Below, in pieces: positions 6,835 through 10,770 of a stretch of DNA of 10,770 nucleotides. Within the stretch, counting starts at the first letter, position 1. Each line of letters opens with the position of its first letter. The stretch is taken from positions 1 through 10,770 of the forward strand of contig JAGUVP010000039.1 of NCBI GenBank assembly GCA_020062805.1. Direction: 5' to 3'. Both the position numbers and the translations under genes were made by a program. Below the pieces are notes generated by a model. The model searched no databases, was not told where the DNA came from, and saw nothing but the letters and a program-made list of their open reading frames with translations. The DNA comes from Candidatus Bipolaricaulis sp. Its GTDB lineage: Bacteria; Bipolaricaulota; Bipolaricaulia; Bipolaricaulales; Bipolaricaulaceae.

Positions 6835-8716
6835 CGCTCTCCACCCCTTTGTTCGCCGGCACCCGGGGAATCGTGAAGCTGAACGTGGTTCCGATGCCAA
6901 TTTCCGACTCCGCCCATATTCGCCCCTCGTGCTCTTCCACGATCCGGCGACATATCGCCAAGCCGGCCCCGGTGCCTTCGGTTTTCGTATCCAGCTTCTC
7001 GAAGATCTTGAAGATGATGTCCAGATAGTCGGCTTCGATGCCAGGACCGTTGTCCCGCACGTAGAAGAGGTATGAGTCCCCGCGATAGGGCTTCCATCCC
7101 ACTTCCACCATCGGCAACGCCTTGTCGTTGAACTTGGCGGCGTTGTAGATCAGGTTCTGGAACACATCCCGCAACAGCGACGGCACCGCCCACACCCGGG
7201 GCAGGTCGTCGGCGATCGTCACGCTCACCGACTTGATCCGGTCGCCCAGATCCTCGCACACCTCTTGGACCAGCTTCCCCGCGTCGACCTCTTCGAACCG
7301 GAACGGATCGACCCTCATCTGGGAGAACTTGGTGAGGTCCACGATGAGCTGGTCCATCCGCCTCAACCGGGCTTGAGCCTTCTCCAGGTCAGCGCGCACC
7401 TCAGGAGGAAGCTCGCCATTGCTGTGACGATCGAGGATCAAGGTGAGGTAGCCGAGGGCGGTGCGCGTCGGGTTGCGCAGGTCGTGCGACACCACGTCGC
7501 TGAAGTTCCTCAGGTTCTTGTTCACCTCATCGAGCTGGGCCTTCTCCTGGCGCAACTCCTCTTCCAATCGCTTGAGCTCGGTGATGTCCGCGTAGTAGTC
7601 AATGCGCCCCCCGCGGTAGCGGGCTGTCTCGATGGGGATGGAGCGGTACTGGATGACCCGTTCCACCGCGCCGGCGCCAGGGCGAATGCGCGTCACGAAG
7701 TGCTCCACCCCTGCGCCAGACCGGTACGCGTCCCTGACCAGGGCCACGTAGTCATCCGCGTTGTCGAGAAGCGCGGCGATTCTTCCCCAAACGCGATCCG
7801 CGGGCAATCCGACCAGCTCATCGCGGTCGATCCTAAACAGCTCGTTCACGGCCTGATTCGCCCACAGCATGCGCTTCCGCTCGTCCCACAGGATGACACC
7901 CAGATCGAGGGTGTCGATCCCGTCCTCGATCAAGAACCGATACCGCGCCTCCTGCTCGCGCAGCTTGTGTTCGAGGGATTGAACCTCGGATCGGTCCTGG
8001 GCCTCGAGCACGGCCACCGTGCCCGTGACCCGCCGCCCTTGGATGTCCACGGTGATCGCACGGCCTCCCTCCGATCGGAAGCGCAGCCGTTCCTGGCGCA
8101 ACTCGCCCCGCTCGAAGAGGGTCTTCAGCAGGTCTTTGAAGTGGTCGGTGTCCTCAGGGTGCACGTACGCCGAAATCTGGAGCGACTGCCGATCAGGCCA
8201 ACCCAACAGTTCCCGCGACCGCCGGTTGCGCCGGTTCACGTTCCCTCGGTTGCTCACCACGTGGATGATGTTGAGCGAGTTCTCGAACAGGTCACGGCCG
8301 TAGCAGTCCTCCACCATCTCGCGGGTCTCTCGGTGCCAAGTCCGTTGGCCCCACAAGAACCCCACGCCTCTCCCAAGAACGGCGATGCCCGCAAACAGAA
8401 CCGGGATCACCGCCCCCATCACCGGCTGGGAGAGCATGAACTCCGGGATCACCAAGAGCGGCAGCGTCAGCAGCCCCGCCCCCGCCCAGGCAACGAGCGT
8501 CCCAGACCACCCCAACAGAAACGACACGATGAACAGAACCACGCCCAGCACGGACAGCAGGACAGGAAGCTCCGCTCCCACGGCCATGTCCCATCCGAAC
8601 GGGATTGCAGTTCCCCACAGGACTGAAGCGCATACCACGTACAGACCCACCGCTACCCACATCCGCCTGCGTTGGGTCAACTTCTCGCGTGACATCGCCC
8701 GACTATCCCTAATCAC
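6824..8716 (-). CDS. Membrane-bound PAS-PAS sensor histidine kinase
   Basis: This protein has 630 residues from the GTG at 8716 (GGAGG upstream). GTG at 8743 and ATG at 8695 are also possible and change only the leader. Four hydrophobic spans (about 20-41, 50-70, 73-94, 99-123) have very short loops, so sensing is probably within the membrane or cytoplasmic. Two PAS-like domains follow (about 143-240; 257-379, ending in the typical DYYADITELKRLEEEL). A short coiled coil then leads to a HisKA domain with phosphoacceptor His411 in VVSHDLRNP. The ATPase domain shows the N-box NLIYNAAKF (521-529), DNGPGI (555-560), the F-box IFKIFEKL and G2 GTGAGLAI (581-588), all intact. The likely partner is the overlapping receiver protein. 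It lies downstream of the Crp/Fnr-like gene, probably in the same transcript. The signal is unknown; I see no cysteine or histidine pattern for heme or flavin binding that I could defend. Confidence 0.9.
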   Translation of the reverse strand: MIRDSRAMSREKLTQRRRMWVAVGLYVVCASVLWGTAIPFGWDMAVGAELPVLLSVLGVVLFIVSFLLGWSGTLVAWAGAGLLTLPLLVIPEFMLSQPVMGAVIPVLFAGIAVLGRGVGFLWGQRTWHRETREMVEDCYGRDLFENSLNIIHVVSNRGNVNRRNRRSRELLGWPDRQSLQISAYVHPEDTDHFKDLLKTLFERGELRQERLRFRSEGGRAITVDIQGRRVTGTVAVLEAQDRSEVQSLEHKLREQEARYRFLIEDGIDTLDLGVILWDERKRMLWANQAVNELFRIDRDELVGLPADRVWGRIAALLDNADDYVALVRDAYRSGAGVEHFVTRIRPGAGAVERVIQYRSIPIETARYRGGRIDYYADITELKRLEEELRQEKAQLDEVNKNLRNFSDVVSHDLRNPTRTALGYLTLILDRHSNGELPPEVRADLEKAQARLRRMDQLIVDLTKFSQMRVDPFRFEEVDAGKLVQEVCEDLGDRIKSVSVTIADDLPRVWAVPSLLRDVFQNLIYNAAKFNDKALPMVEVGWKPYRGDSYLFYVRDNGPGIEADYLDIIFKIFEKLDTKTEGTGAGLAICRRIVEEHEGRIWAESEIGIGTTFSFTIPRVPANKGVESDAR

Positions 8717-8764
8717 CAACCCTCCGCCAAGGACACGGATCACCCCGTCCCTGCAAGTCGAGGA

Positions 8765-9439
8765 TCAGATGATCACGGCTTCGTCGTTGTGGACGGAGTA
8801 TGGTTCGATGAGGCGTTTCAGGTAGTCTTCCTTGAGAACCGAGATCCGCCGGTTGTTGATGGCGACGATGCCCCGGGACTCAAGTTCCCCGAGCGTCCGA
8901 ATCGCGGTCTTCGAAGAGACGCCTGCCATCTCGGCCAGCTCGGCTCGCGACAGCTCGAGATGAAGCCGATCCAAGGCGAGGATGAGACGGGACAACCGCT
9001 CTTTGGACGAGGCGTACGACCGCTCGGCAAGCTTGTTCTGAAAAGCCTTCAGCTCTTGAGAGATGTGCTCGAAAAAGCGGAACACGGTCTTCGGGTAGTG
9101 CTCGAGGAAGTAGAAGAAGTCCCCGCGCTCGATGAACCCGATCTTGGACGGGATGAGGGTCTTCGCGTACGCGTTGTGGAGGCCTTTGTCGAAGAGGGTC
9201 GTCTCCCCGGCCAGCCCGCCCGGGCCGACGATCTTCAGGATCTGGGACTTGCCCTTGGACGAGCGTTTGACGAGCTTCACCGCGCCGGAGAACACGAGGT
9301 AGAACCCGAACGCGGGGGCCCCTTCCATGAACAGAAGCTCTTCCGCGCCGTAGTCGATGGAACGTACCAACGCACCCAACTTCTTCAGGTCGTCCGGTTT
9401 CAGGTCCGCGAACACGCGGAAGTCTTTGAGCTCGGCCAT
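8765..9439 (-). CDS. Crp/Fnr-family transcriptional regulator
   Basis: This 224-residue protein has the two-domain Crp layout: an N-terminal cyclic-nucleotide-like beta-barrel (about 8-105), a long dimer helix (about 112-140) and a C-terminal winged helix-turn-helix. The recognition region is LSRAELAEMAGVSSKTAIRTLGELESRG (163-190). The protein has no cysteine at all, which excludes an Fnr-type iron-sulfur cluster. The pocket segment (GGLAGETTLFDKGLHNAYAKT, 74-94) keeps Glu79 but lacks the Arg-Ser pair that holds the phosphate of cAMP in E. coli Crp, so cAMP binding is doubtful. I chose ATG at 9439 because AGGG lies five bases upstream and the predicted start of transcription is near 9455. A GTG at 9451 would leave almost no leader. 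Its gene heads the operon with the kinase and receiver. Confidence 0.92.
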   Translation of the reverse strand: MAELKDFRVFADLKPDDLKKLGALVRSIDYGAEELLFMEGAPAFGFYLVFSGAVKLVKRSSKGKSQILKIVGPGGLAGETTLFDKGLHNAYAKTLIPSKIGFIERGDFFYFLEHYPKTVFRFFEHISQELKAFQNKLAERSYASSKERLSRLILALDRLHLELSRAELAEMAGVSSKTAIRTLGELESRGIVAINNRRISVLKEDYLKRLIEPYSVHNDEAVII

Positions 9440-9460
9440 GTCGTCCCTCACCCAGGCGAC

Positions 9461-9489
9461 AGTCTACGGATCTCGGGGAGCGGCGTCAA
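9461..9489 (-). promoter_or_regulatory. Promoter of the regulator-kinase-receiver operon
   Basis: On the minus strand TTGACG (9489-9484) and TAGACT (9466-9461) stand exactly 17 bases apart: five of six and four of six consensus bases. Transcription should start near 9455, about 15 bases before the regulator ATG. It diverges from the tRNA promoter, and the two -35 elements are only a few bases apart. Confidence 0.75.
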
Positions 9490-9492
9490 ATC

Positions 9493-9521
9493 TTGTGCCC
9501 CCCTTCCCCTCGCCATAGAAT
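9493..9521 (+). promoter_or_regulatory. Promoter of tRNA-Leu
   Basis: TTGTGC (9493-9498) and TAGAAT (9516-9521) are separated by 17 bases. The -10 matches five of six and the -35 three of six. The predicted start, near 9528, falls one or two bases before the mature 5' end of the tRNA, a spacing common for tRNA genes. Confidence 0.65.
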
Positions 9522-9529
9522 GGGGCCGA

Positions 9530-9617
9530 GCCGGGGTGGCGGAATTGGCAGACGCGCTGGACTCAGGATCCAGTGGGGTATCCACTCCCTGTGTGGGTTC
9601 AAGTCCCACCCCCGGCA
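9530..9617 (+). tRNA. tRNA-Leu (anticodon CAG)
   Basis: The acceptor arms GCCGGGG (9530-9536) and CCCCGGC (9610-9616) pair perfectly, with discriminator A at 9617. The D-arm region contains GGCGGAATTGGCAGACGC. The anticodon stem CTGGA/TCCAG encloses the loop CTCAGGA, with anticodon CAG at 9564-9566, reading CUG codons. A long variable arm (about 9574-9592) makes it a class II tRNA as expected for leucine. The T arm is GTGGG-TTCAAGT-CCCAC (9593-9609). The 3' CCA is not encoded: the next bases are CAC. Confidence 0.97.
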
Positions 9618-9634
9618 CACCTCTTCCGCGGCGG

Positions 9635-10468
9635 ATCATCTCCGCCTCTCGCCGTACCGACCTCCCCCGGTGGCACCTCCCTTGGCTGAAGGCAGCCCTT
9701 CAACGGGGTGAGGCGACAGTCCACCTTCCCTACGGAGGGCGCCGCGCCGTGCCCCTACGGCCGAAAGAGGTCCACACCCTCGTCCTGTGGTCGAAGGACT
9801 ACTCACGTCTTCTGGCGGATCGAGAGCTGCGGGCCATCCTGGATCAGCACGACCAGCTGTTCGCCCACTTCACCGTGACCGGCCTGGGAGGGAGCCGGTG
9901 GGAGCCAGGCGTGCCCCCATGGGAGATCGCGATTCTTCAGCTCCCGGACCTCATCGGCCTGTGCGGGTCCCCGGAACGGGTGGTGGTGCGGTTCGACCCG
10001 ATCGTTCATTGGCATGACGGGAGCCGAATCGAGAGCAACCTCCCCTATGCCGAGCCCTTGTTCGAGCGATGCTCCCGCGCAGGGATCCAGGACATCCGGG
10101 TGAGCTTCGCCACCCTGTACGGAAAGTTCCTCCGCCGAAAGGTGAACGGGTACGACCCCTCCGCGGAGGAGAAGTCCCGCATCGCAGCCCAGTTGTTGGA
10201 CATCGCCCGTATCCACGGGGTCCGCCTCACCGCGTGCAGCGATCCAAGCCTCGAGCAGGCGGGCATCCTGCGCTCGCCGTGCATCGACGGAACCCGCCTC
10301 ACCAGACTCCACCCGCGACGCGAGATCGCTCCCCGTCGACGAGACCGAGGCCAGAGAGCGAACTGCCTGTGCACGGAAAGCGTGGACATCGGCTCCTACA
10401 CGATGCGCTGTCCAGGCGGATGCCTGTACTGCTACGCCAACCCCCAGCTTCCCCGCCCCCCGGCCTAG
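9635..10468 (+). CDS. DUF1848-family protein
   Basis: Numbered from the ATC at 9635, the product is 277 residues. It matches the DUF1848 family from end to end: IISASRRTDLPRW at 1-13, LVLWSKD (49-55, family 'VFWTKNP'), FTVTGLG (79-85), RFDPIVHW (119-126), VSFATLYGK (156-164) and a cysteine-rich end. Cysteines 244 and 246 sit in NCLCTESVDIGSY, and 259, 263 and 266 in CPGGCLYCYAN; Cys201 and Cys216 are also at family positions. The function is not established. The CX3CX2C spacing suggests an iron-sulfur cluster, as in radical SAM enzymes, but at the C-terminus. The start is a puzzle: family members usually begin MIISASRRTD, and here the Met position is ATC or Arg. No ATG, GTG or TTG lies in frame between the tRNA and this point. 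The open frame continues upstream through the tRNA and antisense to the regulator gene, so a GTG inside the tRNA (9593) is the nearest ordinary start. Transcription is probably read-through from the tRNA promoter. Confidence 0.85.
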   Translation: MISASRRTDLPRWHLPWLKAALQRGEATVHLPYGGRRAVPLRPKEVHTLVLWSKDYSRLLADRELRAILDQHDQLFAHFTVTGLGGSRWEPGVPPWEIAILQLPDLIGLCGSPERVVVRFDPIVHWHDGSRIESNLPYAEPLFERCSRAGIQDIRVSFATLYGKFLRRKVNGYDPSAEEKSRIAAQLLDIARIHGVRLTACSDPSLEQAGILRSPCIDGTRLTRLHPRREIAPRRRDRGQRANCLCTESVDIGSYTMRCPGGCLYCYANPQLPRPPA

Positions 10469-10538
10469 CCCCACGCGGAACAGGCCCGCGGCCAGACAGT
10501 GTTTCACCGCGGAGGCGCGGAGCTCGCAGAAAGAAGAC
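10469..10538. other. Short non-coding stretch after the DUF1848 gene
   Basis: There is no supported gene, and no U-tracted terminator hairpin immediately after the stop. The next structured elements are the palindromic repeats that begin at 10539, which may also end or stabilise the DUF1848 transcript. Confidence 0.4.
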
Positions 10539-10633
10539 CGTAGCGTCGGGGTTCATCCCCGACGGCCTTGGGGGCTGCGTAGCGTCGGGGTTCATCCCCG
10601 ACGCCGACGTCGGACACAGGGTCCGACGCTACG
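10539..10633. repeat. Cluster of three REP-like palindromic repeats
   Basis: Two identical 26-base units in direct orientation (10539-10564 and 10578-10603) are separated by 13 bases. Each consists of CGTAG followed by an 8-base stem, CGTCGGGG-TTCAT-CCCCGACG. A third unit lies inverted at 10608-10633. It shares the 11-base core CGTAGCGTCGG as its reverse complement (10623-10633), but its hairpin has a different stem end and loop (CGTCGGA-CACAGGG-TCCGACG, plus-strand sense). A short conserved head next to a variable-loop hairpin, in mixed orientation, is the layout of REP/BIME-type extragenic elements. The right end of the second unit can also pair with the third over 11 bases, making a larger structure. 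Confidence 0.8.
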
Positions 10634-10651
10634 GGGAAGGCCGTCGCAGAC

Positions 10652-10770
10652 CTGCCTGCAGCAGGCAGACAAGCTGCGACGCTCGGCGGTGAAGAGCTCT
10701 GCTATCGGGGTTACGTTCCTCACAGCGGGAGTCCGTGTGCCGGCTTGCCTGCGCGCGGCGCGCAAGCAGG
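10652..10770. repeat. Further hairpin-forming repeats at the right edge
   Basis: CTGCCTG-CAG-CAGGCAG (10652-10668) is a perfect 7-base stem. Near the edge, TGCGCG-CGG-CGCGCA (10750-10764) is a 6-base stem flanked by CTTGCC and AAGCAGG. Both share GCCTGC/CTTGC words and may belong to a second intergenic repeat family, cut off by the window edge. No coding region is supported in this stretch. Confidence 0.5.

Noticed and set aside
7265..8626. 453-codon plus-strand frame opposite the histidine kinase
   Set aside because: It has low-complexity Pro/Arg/His/Leu composition and no domain, and it sits exactly opposite a kinase with all motifs intact, so it is a GC-rich antisense shadow.
8789..9634. 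Long upstream extension of the DUF1848 reading frame on the plus strand
   Set aside because: It is antisense to the Crp-like gene and then reads through the tRNA; the piece AGVAELADALDSGSSG is the familiar false translation of a tRNA-Leu gene.
10539..10603. CRISPR array from the two identical repeats
   Set aside because: There are only two direct copies with a 13-base spacer, each repeat is a nearly complete hairpin, and a third copy is inverted, which fits REP-type elements and not CRISPR.

Overview
The window is GC-rich bacterial DNA and is almost fully coding. Nearly every gene lies on the minus strand. GTG starts and stop/start overlaps are common, and sigma-70-like promoters with 17-bp spacers precede each transcription unit. 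The transporter-binding protein has a Sec signal peptide but no lipobox cysteine, which fits a cell with an outer membrane (diderm). The set of genes (BMP-type nucleoside transporter, PfkB kinase, BtpA-family protein, DUF1848 protein) and the palindromic repeats suggest a deep-branching or candidate-phylum bacterium. I cannot name the taxon from the sequence alone.

Read along the minus strand from right to left, there are two operons with a probable small RNA between them. The first operon (9489 to about 6336) has a clear promoter and encodes a Crp/Fnr-family regulator, a four-TM two-PAS histidine kinase, and a single-domain Rcp1-like response regulator that overlaps the kinase gene. It ends in a hairpin just after the regulator. 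Between 6340 and 6150 there is no convincing ORF. This stretch holds a promoter-like element, a region that can fold into a closed rod, and a textbook intrinsic terminator, so an independent structured RNA is likely.

The second operon starts at a good promoter at 6071-6043. It encodes a BMP-family substrate-binding protein, then a strong hairpin (probable attenuator), a double-domain ATPase, two permeases, a PfkB sugar/nucleoside kinase and the first 41 codons of a BtpA/SgcQ-family protein that runs off the left edge. From the ATPase onward the genes are joined by 4-10 base overlaps. The whole set reads as uptake of a nucleoside (or a similar ribosyl compound) followed by phosphorylation and further processing in the cytoplasm.

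On the plus strand, a tRNA-Leu(CAG) with its own promoter, divergent from the crp-like promoter, is followed immediately by a DUF1848-family gene. That gene has no ordinary start codon between the tRNA and its conserved N-terminus. Its C-terminus carries a cysteine cluster with radical-SAM-like spacing. The right end (10539-10770) is a non-coding cluster of REP-like palindromic repeats.
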